DNA from: CAWVSB01 sp036960375
GTDB taxonomy: Bacteria > Pseudomonadota > Gammaproteobacteria > Pseudomonadales > CAWVSB01
Reading direction: 5' to 3'
NCBI GenBank assembly: GCA_036960375.1
Contig: JBALVY010000002.1
Coordinates: 1-64,000, forward strand
Length of the DNA: 64,000 nt
Shown here: piece after piece, positions 17,651 through 26,582 of the stretch
Layout: each line of letters begins with the position of its first letter
Numbering within the stretch: position 1 is the stretch's first letter
Made by a program: the position numbers and the translations under genes
Notes under the pieces: generated by a model
Databases searched by the model: none
Told to the model about the DNA's origin: nothing
What the model saw: the letters and a program-made list of their open reading frames with translations, nothing else

Positions 17651-17990
17651 TTCGGTTTCTCTTCAATTTTAGACCTTCCGCAAGGATACATTGAATGTCT
17701 CAGCGTAGGCGAGAGCTGTTCCTGACATTATTGGCTTCGGACAAGCTAACTTATCAGGATTGTATCGGGTATTGTGCCCAAAATCGCGTGCCGCACATAG
17801 ATATGCGGGCCAGCATGGTGGTTTGCCTTCACAGACCTAGTCTCAAAGCTAGGCGCGGTTCGATTTTTAGATGTGTTGATTCTGCGTAACGTGTATAAAT
17901 CATTTTCTGGCATTATCCGGTAAGCGCGCTATTGTTAAAGCGCGAGGCGATTTTGACATATTGATTACAAAAACAGGCGGGTCTGGACCA
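17651..17990. other. Intergenic region upstream of sulfatase 2
   Basis: 340 bp without a convincing gene. A 64-codon plus-strand frame (17695-17889) has no recognisable similarity and a Cys/Arg-rich tail, so I do not call it. A small inverted repeat CGCGCT...AGCGCG (17925-17944) lies 47 bp before the sulfatase start and may be a regulatory or transcript-end structure. Confidence 0.5.
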
Positions 17991-19664
17991 ATGACGAAAC
18001 TAAGCTTACACGCAATGCTAATTGCCCTACTAATGGCAGTTACCCAAGTGAGTATGGGGCAAGCCAAGCGTGGTGAAATACAACACGATGCTGAACATTA
18101 CATGCTCTTGGCTCAGCATGGAGATCGCTGGGCAGAGGAAGACAAAACTATTGAAGCCAAGTTGGCTGAGGTGCGTGCCACCAATGGCGGTAAACGTCCT
18201 AATATTCTTTTTGTCCTTATAGACGATGTGGGCTTTGGAGAGATGGGCGACCCTGTACTGAACCATGTGCGCGGTGCCACCACGCCAAGTATTAATGCTT
18301 TTGCTCGTGAGAGCCTGACATTCTCCCGCATGTACTCCGAGCCCACCTGCACACCAACGCGCACCGCACTGCTGACAGGACGCTTGCCGGTGCGCAGTCA
18401 TATGCTGGAGCCCAAAATTGTGCCACCTGAAGGAACGGGCTTGCACAAAGATGAAGTGACCCTGGCGGAGCTTTTGAAGAAGGAAGGATATAACACTGCG
18501 CATATCGGTAAGTGGCATCAGGGCGACATCAAACAGGCTGCCCCTCACAATCAGGGTTTTGATACCGCTAGCTACCCCATGCACAATCAGGCGACTTTCA
18601 ATTTCATGACCAACGAGTCAGAAGACGATCGTCTTTCGGATAACTATGCGAAACGCGAGACAGTGCCGAACTATCGTATGGATAAAAATTTCCGCCCCGC
18701 CGGTTGGGTATTGGGCGTTGATGCGGTTGCAGGTGAAGATGCACATGAGTGGGGTGTGGAAGCCGGAAAGCCGTTGGACTACGCTTACTACGACGCTTTA
18801 AACGCACGCTACAAGACGCAGGTGATAGAAAAGTTAAATCAGTTGGCTGCCAAGGATGAGCCATTTTTCCTCAACTACTGGCCACAAATCCCCGTCAATT
18901 TTACCCGCAGGAACCGGGAATTTACTACTGCGAATGGTGGCACCTGGGTTGAGAGCATGACCGATCTCGACAGTCACTTGGGTGAGCTGTTCGCAACACT
19001 GGAAAAAACCGGTGAGGCGGACAATACCGTGGTCGTGATGATGAGCGACAACGGTCCAATGTTTCAGGCCATGCCTGATTCCGGCTATTCTCAAATGATC
19101 TTTCGCGGCTTTAAGGGCGATACCCTGGAAGGCGGTGTTCGGGTAAATGCCTATGTTCGTTGGCCCAACGTCATACAAGCCGACACCTTTGCCGGCGATA
19201 TAGTTTATGCCGGCGATTGGTATACCACGCTGGCGACTATCGCGCAGGCTGATCAGCATATTCCCCGTGATCGCGTAGTTGACGGTGTCAATCAGACTTC
19301 GCTGCTGCTGAATGGTGATGAATATGGCCGTCGTGACTACCATCATGTCTACGAAGGGCCGCATTTGAAGGCGACGATCAAAGAGCAGTTTAAGGCACAT
19401 TGGCCCGCACCAGGGTCGCCCGGTTTCGCATTGCCTGTCTTCGATCTCTATAGAGACCTGAAGGAAACCAAGCCATTATTAGCCACTGGTATGTGGTCAG
19501 TGGCCTACTTCCCGGATATGCGTGAGCGTCACATGGCGCTGAAGAAGAAATTCCCTGATCGCAAGGAAACCCGAGCTGAGCCATATGAAGGCGTCGCAAA
19601 TCTGCGTCCCGAGACTGAGGCCTTGCTTGAATATTACAATAAGGCCCGCAAGGCGGCGGAGTAA
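17991..19664 (+). CDS. Exported arylsulfatase (family S1) 2
   Basis: 557 aa from ATG 17991, which begins a clear signal peptide (TKLSLHAMLIALLMAVTQ); an in-frame TTG 30 nt upstream is less likely. Motifs: 'LIDDVGFGE', C120-T-P-T-R (formylglycine site), 'HIGKWHQGD', SDNGP. The plan matches the sulfatase at 9639 throughout, with the same 'AEHYMLLAQ' N-terminal block and 'RAEPYEG-VANLRPET' C-terminal block, but the sequences differ widely, so the paralogy is old. The role is periplasmic sulfate-ester hydrolysis with unknown specificity. It is followed by DUF4239-, DUF2092- and DUF3604-type genes, a common sulfatase neighbourhood. Confidence 0.92.
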   Translation: MTKLSLHAMLIALLMAVTQVSMGQAKRGEIQHDAEHYMLLAQHGDRWAEEDKTIEAKLAEVRATNGGKRPNILFVLIDDVGFGEMGDPVLNHVRGATTPSINAFARESLTFSRMYSEPTCTPTRTALLTGRLPVRSHMLEPKIVPPEGTGLHKDEVTLAELLKKEGYNTAHIGKWHQGDIKQAAPHNQGFDTASYPMHNQATFNFMTNESEDDRLSDNYAKRETVPNYRMDKNFRPAGWVLGVDAVAGEDAHEWGVEAGKPLDYAYYDALNARYKTQVIEKLNQLAAKDEPFFLNYWPQIPVNFTRRNREFTTANGGTWVESMTDLDSHLGELFATLEKTGEADNTVVVMMSDNGPMFQAMPDSGYSQMIFRGFKGDTLEGGVRVNAYVRWPNVIQADTFAGDIVYAGDWYTTLATIAQADQHIPRDRVVDGVNQTSLLLNGDEYGRRDYHHVYEGPHLKATIKEQFKAHWPAPGSPGFALPVFDLYRDLKETKPLLATGMWSVAYFPDMRERHMALKKKFPDRKETRAEPYEGVANLRPETEALLEYYNKARKAAE

Positions 19665-19899
19665 TCACAGATGCTTAACCGTCGCCAATCACCAAAGCTC
19701 ACTGGCGCGCTTGGCTTGGGTTTGCTCGCATCGCGGGCAGGCTCAACAACTGCTGGTACTAGCCAGCAAGTGATAAAAGCCGGAGGATCTTTGTGGTCGA
19801 AAGGTGGGCACACCAGATTATGGCTCTTGTTTCATCCAAGCACCATGAATCTAAAAGGTTAAATCAGCAGTCGATGATTATTCACGCGGAGGCCCTATT

Positions 19900-20676
19900 G
19901 TGTTGTTGAATGATCTGCCGCTATGGCTTGTGCTGTGCGGCACTATCGCGATGGTGTTGGCCGCATCAGAGTTGGGCTTCATTCTAGGAGTGCGACGGAC
20001 ACGACAAGCCAAGTCTGAAAGTGAGGTACAGGTGAGTTCGCTAACCGCGGCCCACCTTGGTTTATTGGCATTCATCATGGCTTTTTCCTTCAGTATGGCA
20101 GCGGGACATGCGGACAAGCGCAAAGGCTTGGTACTGGAAGAAGCGATAGTCATAGAAGATGCCTATTTGAAGGCCGGTTTACTCGCTACGTCCGAAGGTG
20201 CAGAAATTCAAAATGTTTTGCGCGACTACACACGCCTCAGAGCCACAATCGGGGAAACAGATGATGTTCCCGCTTTAATCAGAGAGTCGAAGGAGACCTT
20301 GACGCTACTGTGGAGTGGCATTAGTGTGCTTAGTGCGCAAGACCAGTTTGGTGAGTTGGAACATCTGGTGGTAGAGTCGGTTAGCAATGTGATAGCCATA
20401 AATGAGAGACGGGTGGCTGCCGGGGTGCGAACCAGAGTGCCGTTTGTTATTTGGTTGTCACTGTATCTTCTTCTTGTACTTTCTATGTTGGGCATGGGTT
20501 ATTTTTCAGGTATTAAGGGCCAGCGCAGCCCTATAGCGAATACTGCGTTAAGTATTTCTTTTTCGGTGGTAATGTTCTTGATAGCCGACCTTGATCGGCC
20601 ACGCGAAGGGCTGGTTAAACCAGACCAATCCCTGATTAAGGAGTTGAGCTTGCGAATGGGAAACATCCAAAATTAA
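19900..20676 (+). CDS. DUF4239-like membrane protein
   Basis: 258 aa. N-terminal membrane helix (LWLVLCGTIAMVLAASELGF), second helix around 50-70 (AHLGLLAFIMAFSFSMAAGHADKRK), a long soluble helical middle, and two C-terminal helices (IWLSLYLLLVLSMLGMGYF; ANTALSISFSVVMFLIAD). The 'F-x-MA..H..R+' element and 'LDRPREG' near the end are typical of bestrophin-like DUF4239 proteins. The start is GTG 19900 with CGGAGG at 19887-19892. It begins a compact unit with the DUF2092 gene 33 nt later. Confidence 0.75.
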   Translation: MLLNDLPLWLVLCGTIAMVLAASELGFILGVRRTRQAKSESEVQVSSLTAAHLGLLAFIMAFSFSMAAGHADKRKGLVLEEAIVIEDAYLKAGLLATSEGAEIQNVLRDYTRLRATIGETDDVPALIRESKETLTLLWSGISVLSAQDQFGELEHLVVESVSNVIAINERRVAAGVRTRVPFVIWLSLYLLLVLSMLGMGYFSGIKGQRSPIANTALSISFSVVMFLIADLDRPREGLVKPDQSLIKELSLRMGNIQN

Positions 20677-20709
20677 CGCGTGGAATAAGTAAATTACAGC
20701 GGAGAAACT

Positions 20710-21456
20710 ATGACTAAATTCAAACTATATAAACGCATTACCCAAAAAGCAACGCTTCTGGGATTGATACTCTGTGCTCCAGTAATGGCAGAGGAAAAGA
20801 ACCAAGCCTTGGAAATTCTGCAAAGCATGAGCGCTGAGATTGCTTCGCTGGAAAGTTTTGTTATCACCGGCGACGGCTATACCGACTCTCGTCTTGACGC
20901 CGGTCAACTGATTGAGAACTCAAGTGACGTGGTCCTGCGGGTTAAAAAGCCCGATGCCTTGCGTATAACCAATAACTCGGCCGAATCGACAGGCGAAGTA
21001 TTCTTTAGTGAGGGTGTTCTGTCGGTATACAACGGCACACAAAATTTTTATGCACAAACTCCATTACCTGCAGGACTCGATGAGGCAGTGCGTTTCGCTG
21101 TAGATGAAGTTGGAATAGAAGCGCCGGTGCTCGATCTTATTTCCAGTGATGTTGCTTCTTATCTTATTGAGGGTGCTGAATCAGTTGACTACTTCGGGCT
21201 CAGTCAATTTCGGGGTAAAAGTCATCATCATATAGGCATTCGCACCGCCGATATTGACCTGCAGATATGGGTATTGGCCGAAGGAGCGCCTTTGCCTGCC
21301 AAAATGGCGATCAGCTCGAAGTGGGAAGGGGGTTCACCCCGTTCAGTCTTTTTCTTCAGCTGGAATACAGCGCCAGACATAGATCGTAGAAAATTGCGTT
21401 TTGAGCCACCAGCAGGGGCGATAAAAATTGAATTTGACCTGGAGGCTGAGCAATGA
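20710..21456 (+). CDS. DUF2092 periplasmic protein
   Basis: 248 aa with a signal peptide (ATLLGLILCAPVMA). The body follows the DUF2092 pattern, a LolA/LolB-like half barrel: 'LQSMSAEIASLESF' opening helix, 'VVLRVKKPDALRI', 'FFSEGVLSVYN' and a strand-rich C-terminal half. LolA-like folds bind lipids or lipoproteins, so an envelope role is plausible but unproven. The stop overlaps the next start by ATGA, so it is co-translated with the small Tat protein. Confidence 0.8.
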   Translation: MTKFKLYKRITQKATLLGLILCAPVMAEEKNQALEILQSMSAEIASLESFVITGDGYTDSRLDAGQLIENSSDVVLRVKKPDALRITNNSAESTGEVFFSEGVLSVYNGTQNFYAQTPLPAGLDEAVRFAVDEVGIEAPVLDLISSDVASYLIEGAESVDYFGLSQFRGKSHHHIGIRTADIDLQIWVLAEGAPLPAKMAISSKWEGGSPRSVFFFSWNTAPDIDRRKLRFEPPAGAIKIEFDLEAEQ

Positions 21457-21827
21457 AAAACAATAACATGCAGCGTCGCAAATTTTTGAGCACACTCTTC
21501 ACGCTAAGTGCCGGTGTAGTGGTAGCCGGATTGACAATTTCTGATTCCGCAGAAGCCAGACGGGGGCGGGGGCGGCCAGCCAGTCCGAGTAGCGTGGGGG
21601 GCGTTCGTCGCCGCACGCGACGTCGAACACGCCGCAGAGTCACCAGAAATCAGCGCCTGTACTCTCTACCTTATGGTTGTAATACCACTCGTATAAGAGG
21701 CGGCGTGTCATATTACTATTGTGGTGGAATCTGGTATCAACCTGCATATCAGGGTACTACGGTGATTTATATTGTTAATGATATAGAGGCAGGCGCTAAT
21801 ACCGATGTGGAATTTGAGGAAGACTAA
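21453..21827 (+). CDS. Small Tat-exported Arg-rich protein
   Basis: 124 aa. Twin-arginine signal (QRRKFLSTLFTLSAGVVVAG), then a strikingly basic stretch (residues ~35-65, many RR/RRTRRR) and a Tyr/Cys-containing tail with two Cys (YGCNTT...YYCGG) that may form a disulfide, ending in an acidic cluster. Function unknown. The gene is coupled to the DUF2092 gene by ATGA overlap, and the barrel gene follows 19 nt later. This order suggests an envelope complex. Confidence 0.75.
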   Translation: MKNNNMQRRKFLSTLFTLSAGVVVAGLTISDSAEARRGRGRPASPSSVGGVRRRTRRRTRRRVTRNQRLYSLPYGCNTTRIRGGVSYYYCGGIWYQPAYQGTTVIYIVNDIEAGANTDVEFEED

Positions 21828-21846
21828 TAAATAGGCACAGCTGGCA

Positions 21847-22608
21847 ATGAATTATTTTATACGACGCGTCACCTGCCTTGCTCTGGTGTTGCTCTGCTTT
21901 GGTATGATTCCTTCTGTTATGGCACAAGAAGATGCTGAGCCCGAAGAAAACGCTTCCAATCCTCTTTCGAAGGGGCGGAATACTGATCTTCGAGCGCAGT
22001 ATTTCGACCTGGGAGATAATACAGACCGCCGCTCTTTCGATGTGGAAGGAGCCACCATGCTCTCCTCGCAGCTTAAGTTGAAGTACGAGCTGCACTTTTG
22101 GAATACCGACGTAACCGGCAGTCGAGAGCAGGCCATGGAGACTGTCAGTCTGAAGGCAATATATTATGCCAAAGACCGGCAGTGGCGTGGCTGGGGTGTT
22201 CGCCCGGCACTGGGTCTTGAGTGGATAAAAGATTTTGATAACGTGGATAAAGGAATTGGCGGCGGCAGTGACTTTTTGTCGCCTTTCGTTGGCTTGGCTT
22301 TCGCTCATCCTTCGGGGCTTTCTCTGGTGCCTCTGGTTCAGCATTATTCCGAGTACAGTGGCAACAAAGTCAATCTGACCGCCTTTCGCTTGATCGGCAT
22401 AAAGTCTTTGAGCAAGGGTTATTGGTTCAAGCTTGATGCTAAAGTACCCTTCGACTGGGAAAATGACACGGTCCCAGCCAGTGCTGAAGTTCAGTTGGGT
22501 CGAACCTTTAGCCCTGGGCTGGCCGCATACCTTGACGGATTTGCCGGCTTAGGTAGCGATCGACCTTATGACTGGGGCCTGGGAATTGGGCTACGATTTG
22601 TCTATTAA
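21847..22608 (+). CDS. Outer-membrane beta-barrel protein
   Basis: 253 aa. Signal peptide ending SVMAQ, then a short acidic linker and repeated amphipathic strands; the C-terminus 'GLGIGLRFVY' ends in an aromatic residue as barrels do. It contains 'FLSPFVGLAFAHPSGLSLVP', reminiscent of small porin-like barrels. It is the last member of the DUF4239-DUF2092-Tat unit. It could move the product or substrate of the sulfatases across the outer membrane, which is inference from position only. Confidence 0.7.
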   Translation: MNYFIRRVTCLALVLLCFGMIPSVMAQEDAEPEENASNPLSKGRNTDLRAQYFDLGDNTDRRSFDVEGATMLSSQLKLKYELHFWNTDVTGSREQAMETVSLKAIYYAKDRQWRGWGVRPALGLEWIKDFDNVDKGIGGGSDFLSPFVGLAFAHPSGLSLVPLVQHYSEYSGNKVNLTAFRLIGIKSLSKGYWFKLDAKVPFDWENDTVPASAEVQLGRTFSPGLAAYLDGFAGLGSDRPYDWGLGIGLRFVY

Positions 22609-22776
22609 TTCTTGCTTTGCAAGCATAAATTCAGGCAGTGTCCTCTCGATACTAACGTAGTTTGCCCTTCGCCCCTGAAACCACATTCCTGTTGGTTTCG
22701 TTTGTGGCTGCCCCGCCTTGAAAAAAAGACTTTGTTGAACTAGGCTTGAGACTGATCAGTCGCCCAGGAATATTGA

Positions 22777-24702
22777 ATGAAAACGTTTAAATTAGCCTGT
22801 AACTACACCCTCGGTATGGCTCTGGTTATGGCCAGTGGCACGCTTCTCGCTAGCGAATCTACTGGAGCTCCTCCAGCCGCCGACATGCAGTACTCTCCAC
22901 CCGCTAATACGACTCATGCCACCGAAGTCTACTGGGGGGATTCTCACCTACATACGGGTCTGTCACTCGATGCGGGTTTATTCGGTAATACCCTGGGCCC
23001 TGATGAGGCATATCGTCTAGCCCGGGGGGAGAAAATCAACGCCTCCTCTGGCGTACCCGTACAGCTGGCTCGGCCGCTGGACTGGATGGTACTAACGGAT
23101 CATTCCGACATGATGGGTATAGCTATTGATATTAAAAAAGGCACGCCAAATATTTTGGCGGACAAGAAGGGCAAGGAGTGGCACGAAGGCTTCAAAAAAG
23201 GCGGTCGCGCGGCCGGTGAAGCCGCCTTCGACTTGATTCAGAATTTTTCTCAAATGACCTTACCGGAGCAACTGGTTAAGGACTATAGCCCCGGCTCCAA
23301 GCCCTTTAAGGCAGTCTGGAAAGAGATTGTCGACAACGCTGAGCTTCACAATGAACCCGGTTTGTTTACTGCTTTTATTGGCTATGAGTGGACCTCGGTA
23401 CCCAAGGGTTTTAACCTGCACCGCAACGTTATTTTCCGTGACAACGCTGACAAAGCTCTGCAGCTTGACCCGGCCACAACCCAGTTACCTTCCGGCAGCA
23501 CCGACCCGAAATTCTTGTATAAATGGCTGGAGGACTATGAAAGAAAAACCGGTGGTCGCGTCTTTGCTTTTGCCCATAATGGCAACCTGTCGAATGGCTG
23601 GATGTTCCCCACTGAAACGACCTATCACGGCGGCGTGGTTGATAAGGAATACGTACTGCAGCGCGCCAAGTGGGAACCTCACTACGAAATTACGCAAATA
23701 AAGGGTGATGGCGAGGCACATCCTTTGTTGTCCCCCGAAGATGAGTTCGCCGACTATGAAAACTGGTCTGTCGGCAATCTCGATCTGAGCCAATTAAAGA
23801 CTCCCGCTATGCTCAAAGGGGAGTATGGCCGCGAGGCCTTGAAGCTGGGTTTGCAGCTGGAGAAAAAGTTCGGTGTTAATCCCTATAAGTTCGGAATAGG
23901 GGGCGCTACCGATAGCCATACCGCATTGGCCACCGCAGACGAGGACAACTTCTTTGGTAAGTCTACCAGCGTTGAGCCCAATGCCGAGCGCGTCAACCAC
24001 CCGTTTATCAAATCCGATCTCGGCGAAATTCCCGGCTACACTCTGGTAGCCTCTGGCTACACCGGTATCTGGGCTAATGAGAATACCCGGACCGCTCTGT
24101 TTGATGCCATGGAGCGAAAAGAAACCTACGCCACCACCGGTCCTCGTATGAGAGTTCGTTTTTTTGGCGGCTGGGACTTCAATGAGAAAGATCTATATGC
24201 CAGTAATTCGGTCGCTATTGGTTATGCCAAGGGCGTGCCCATGGGCGGAGATTTGAGTAATGCTAAAGCCGGCAAGGCCCCCAACTTCATGATTCAGGCC
24301 AGCAAGGACCCGCTGAGTGGCAATCTGGACCGAGTTCAGGTCATCAAAGGCTGGATAGATAAAAGTGGCGAGACCCATGAACGGGTCTACGATGTTGCTG
24401 TGTCAGATGGTCGTGTTATCGACAGCAATGGTCGCTGCAAGCAACCGGTTGGCAACACTGTTGATCTGGAAACCGCTACCTGGAGTAATTCCATCGGTGA
24501 TGGCCAGATGGGCACTGTCTGGACTGATCCAAACTTCGATGCCAGTGAGTCGTCTTTCTACTATGTTCGAGTGATTGAAATTCCCACCCCGCGCTGGGTG
24601 CTCTATGACAAAGTGCGGCTGGGGGCGGTGATTCCTAAAGAGGCAGAACTCGTAGCTCAGGAGCGAGCTTACACGTCACCGATTTGGTATTCACCCAAGT
24701 AA
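22777..24702 (+). CDS. DUF3604 protein, PHP-like metal-dependent hydrolase
   Basis: 641 aa with a signal peptide (GMALVMASGTLLA). 'YWGDSHLHTGLSLDAG' and 'DWMVLTDHSDMMG' give the HxH and DH metal ligands of the polymerase-histidinol-phosphatase (PHP) fold, with 'FAHNGNLSNGW' and 'GATDSHT' as later ligand candidates. DUF3604 proteins commonly accompany arylsulfatases in marine bacteria; a phosphoester or other metal-dependent hydrolysis is likely but the substrate is unknown. It stands alone after a 168-bp gap and ends at a bidirectional hairpin. Confidence 0.9.
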   Translation: MKTFKLACNYTLGMALVMASGTLLASESTGAPPAADMQYSPPANTTHATEVYWGDSHLHTGLSLDAGLFGNTLGPDEAYRLARGEKINASSGVPVQLARPLDWMVLTDHSDMMGIAIDIKKGTPNILADKKGKEWHEGFKKGGRAAGEAAFDLIQNFSQMTLPEQLVKDYSPGSKPFKAVWKEIVDNAELHNEPGLFTAFIGYEWTSVPKGFNLHRNVIFRDNADKALQLDPATTQLPSGSTDPKFLYKWLEDYERKTGGRVFAFAHNGNLSNGWMFPTETTYHGGVVDKEYVLQRAKWEPHYEITQIKGDGEAHPLLSPEDEFADYENWSVGNLDLSQLKTPAMLKGEYGREALKLGLQLEKKFGVNPYKFGIGGATDSHTALATADEDNFFGKSTSVEPNAERVNHPFIKSDLGEIPGYTLVASGYTGIWANENTRTALFDAMERKETYATTGPRMRVRFFGGWDFNEKDLYASNSVAIGYAKGVPMGGDLSNAKAGKAPNFMIQASKDPLSGNLDRVQVIKGWIDKSGETHERVYDVAVSDGRVIDSNGRCKQPVGNTVDLETATWSNSIGDGQMGTVWTDPNFDASESSFYYVRVIEIPTPRWVLYDKVRLGAVIPKEAELVAQERAYTSPIWYSPK

Positions 24703-24709
24703 AATAGCG

Positions 24710-24738
24710 CTTATGCAGGGCGTAGTTCCCTGCATAAG
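24710..24738. terminator. Bidirectional terminator hairpin
   Basis: Perfect 11-bp inverted repeat CTTATGCAGGG / CCCTGCATAAG with a 7-nt loop, placed exactly between converging genes (DUF3604, plus; Hcp-like, minus). There is no long T-run on either side, so termination strength is uncertain. Confidence 0.6.
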
Positions 24739-24749
24739 TCTCTTGTAGT

Positions 24750-25271
24750 TCACCTTTCGCCTTCCTCTACTTTCCAGCTAGTTTCCACATTGCCCTTCTT
24801 TTTTGTTGCCTCTGCTGAATAGGCGACAGTTGCCTTTGATGTATTTGTCTCAGCTAAGACCACAGTCTCTGTTCCTTTGGCGTCCTGGCAAATGGAAAGC
24901 ACCTCTGCTCTCTTTAATACCGTCACGTGACCATCGTTTTTAATCTTCACGTTGGTCAGCGCAGCACCGCTGGAAAGCGCTCTGGCTAACATAGGAGAGG
25001 CTTTATCAATAGATTTGGTGATCGTGACCGGTTTGTGCTGGCGTTTGCCTGTGGGCAATCCCGAAGCAGCATCACGTTTACCAGTTGCCATTCCCGAGGC
25101 AGTATCACTCGGAGCCGTAGCTTGAGAAACGGACAGTACTTCAATCCATTCTCTGTGACCTTTATCTGTGGCCTCGCCGTCAACACCGTCAAATTTCAGG
25201 TAGGCAGCAGCGAATGATTGTGCGGAGAAAAAGGCAAAAGTAATCGATACAATCAGGAATTTGAATTTCAT
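24750..25271 (-). CDS. Orphan Hcp-like (type VI tube-type) protein with signal peptide
   Basis: 173 aa. Residues 23-49 (AYLKFDGVDGEATDKGHREW...) match the start of Hcp-family proteins, and the later strands fit the Hcp beta-barrel. A clear signal peptide (FLIVSITFAFFSAQSFA) is unusual for a T6SS tube subunit. Two near-tandem 'ASG-[ML]-[AP]-TGKR' motifs around residues 58-78 sit in the loop before 'HKPVTITKSIDKASP'. No other T6SS gene is in the window. It is best read as an exported Hcp-fold protein of unknown role. Confidence 0.75.
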   Translation of the reverse strand: MKFKFLIVSITFAFFSAQSFAAAYLKFDGVDGEATDKGHREWIEVLSVSQATAPSDTASGMATGKRDAASGLPTGKRQHKPVTITKSIDKASPMLARALSSGAALTNVKIKNDGHVTVLKRAEVLSICQDAKGTETVVLAETNTSKATVAYSAEATKKKGNVETSWKVEEGER

Positions 25272-25636
25272 CGGATTATCTCCAGAATTCAGTATAGGGG
25301 GGGTTAAAGCTTAGGTCTGAAAATTGAATCTATCCACCTGGAGCAAGGACTTAATCTGGTAGTTCTGCCAGCTACATGTGTCGAATATAGGGCCGCCAAC
25401 AGGTATTTTAACCGTGATGATGCGAATGTCGTTGATTGCTGTTGAGCTATCTCTTTGTTATATAAGGTGAATTACAATAGTAGAAATACCGCGACAATAA
25501 TGGCTGTCGCACTTATCATCAAAGGCCAGTAAGAGCCGAATTCTAATACCATTTTGTTCTGAACGTTACGGGAGACTATCCGCCTCACGTTTTTGACTCA
25601 GGCTCTTTTTATAATAAGTCATCAGGAAACGCCATT
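25272..25636. other. Intergenic region upstream of SDR operon
   Basis: 365 bp between divergent genes. Apart from a possible 26-codon membrane peptide on the minus strand (25472-25552), nothing is recognisable. It must carry the promoters for the Hcp-like gene and the SDR gene. Confidence 0.5.
25472..25552 (-). CDS. Possible 26-aa single-span membrane peptide
   Basis: The frame MVLEFGSYWPLMISATAI then IVAVFLLL is an almost uninterrupted transmembrane helix with a short polar start, as in known bacterial small membrane proteins. There is no good ribosome-binding site and no homology that I recognise. The length alone allows it to be chance. Confidence 0.2.
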   Translation of the reverse strand: MVLEFGSYWPLMISATAIIVAVFLLL

Positions 25637-26428
25637 ATGAGTATTTTTAATCGATTCCGTCTGGACGGTCAGGTTGCCATTATCACTGGTGCAGGTCGCG
25701 GTATTGGAGCGGCTATTGCCAAGGCATTTGCAGAGGCTGGCGCGGATGTTGTATTGGCAGCGCGCACGCTGGAGCAGCTGGAGATCACTGCAAAGTCGGT
25801 ACGGGGTTTTGGACGACGCTGTCTCATTGTACAAACCGATGTGATGGAGGATGAACAGTTACAACAACTGGCGGATAAAGCCATGGCTGAGTTTGGTCGT
25901 ATTGATATTCTGGTTAATAACGCCGGGGGTTTTCCGCCAAAGCCTGCGCTGCAAACTAGCAGCCGCGATATTGAAAAAGCTTTCAAATTTAATGTTGTTA
26001 GCGCCTTCGAATTAACGCGTATTTGTGTGCCACTAATGGTGGCATCAGCGGGCGGTGGCTCGGTGATCAATATCTCCTCTGTTGCCGGTCAATGGCCTTC
26101 TGCTTGTTTTGCCGCATACGGTACAGCCAAGTCGTCCTTGTCATTTCTCACTCAAGAACTCGCGCAGGAATTTGCGCCCAAGGTGCGAGTGAATGCAATT
26201 GGTGTTGGCTCGACCAAAACTGAAGCACTGAATTCGGTGTTGTCGCCGGAAATCGAAAAGACCATGGTAGAACTAACGCCAATGGCAAGATTGGGTGAGG
26301 TAGAGGATATCGCATTGGGTGCCTTGTATCTGGCATCGCCGGCGGCGAGCTACATAACGGGAGAGATTCTGGGTATTAATGGTGGACTGACGCGACTCAA
26401 TATGGATATGCCAAGGGCATTTTCCTAG
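25637..26428 (+). CDS. SDR family oxidoreductase (HdhA-like)
   Basis: 263-aa classical SDR: TGAGRGIG near residue 18, NNAG, a catalytic Ser in 'INISSVAGQWPS', and YGTAK (Tyr/Lys pair). Sequence style resembles 7-alpha-hydroxysteroid dehydrogenase and related enzymes, but specificity cannot be read. It leads a plus-strand set with DUF1838, a paraoxonase-like protein and a VOC protein. A ketone/alcohol to lactone route is one possible reading. Confidence 0.88.
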   Translation: MSIFNRFRLDGQVAIITGAGRGIGAAIAKAFAEAGADVVLAARTLEQLEITAKSVRGFGRRCLIVQTDVMEDEQLQQLADKAMAEFGRIDILVNNAGGFPPKPALQTSSRDIEKAFKFNVVSAFELTRICVPLMVASAGGGSVINISSVAGQWPSACFAAYGTAKSSLSFLTQELAQEFAPKVRVNAIGVGSTKTEALNSVLSPEIEKTMVELTPMARLGEVEDIALGALYLASPAASYITGEILGINGGLTRLNMDMPRAFS

Positions 26429-26582
26429 TAGGAGCTGGCTAGTGGAGCGTATTGGAAATTAGTTGGCAGCTTACGAAGACCAAGGGCTTATCGCTTGTGC
26501 GTTAAGAACTATTCGGGGCTATTATGTGCCAGACATTAGATGATTTATGTTCTGAGCAGAATAATTAGAAAAGGAATTTGTA

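Noticed and set aside
17695..17889. 64-codon plus-strand frame before sulfatase 2
   Set aside because: No recognised similarity, atypical Cys/Arg-rich tail and no good ribosome-binding site.
19671..19862. 63-codon frame after sulfatase 2
   Set aside because: No domain, no clear SD and unusual composition; likely chance.
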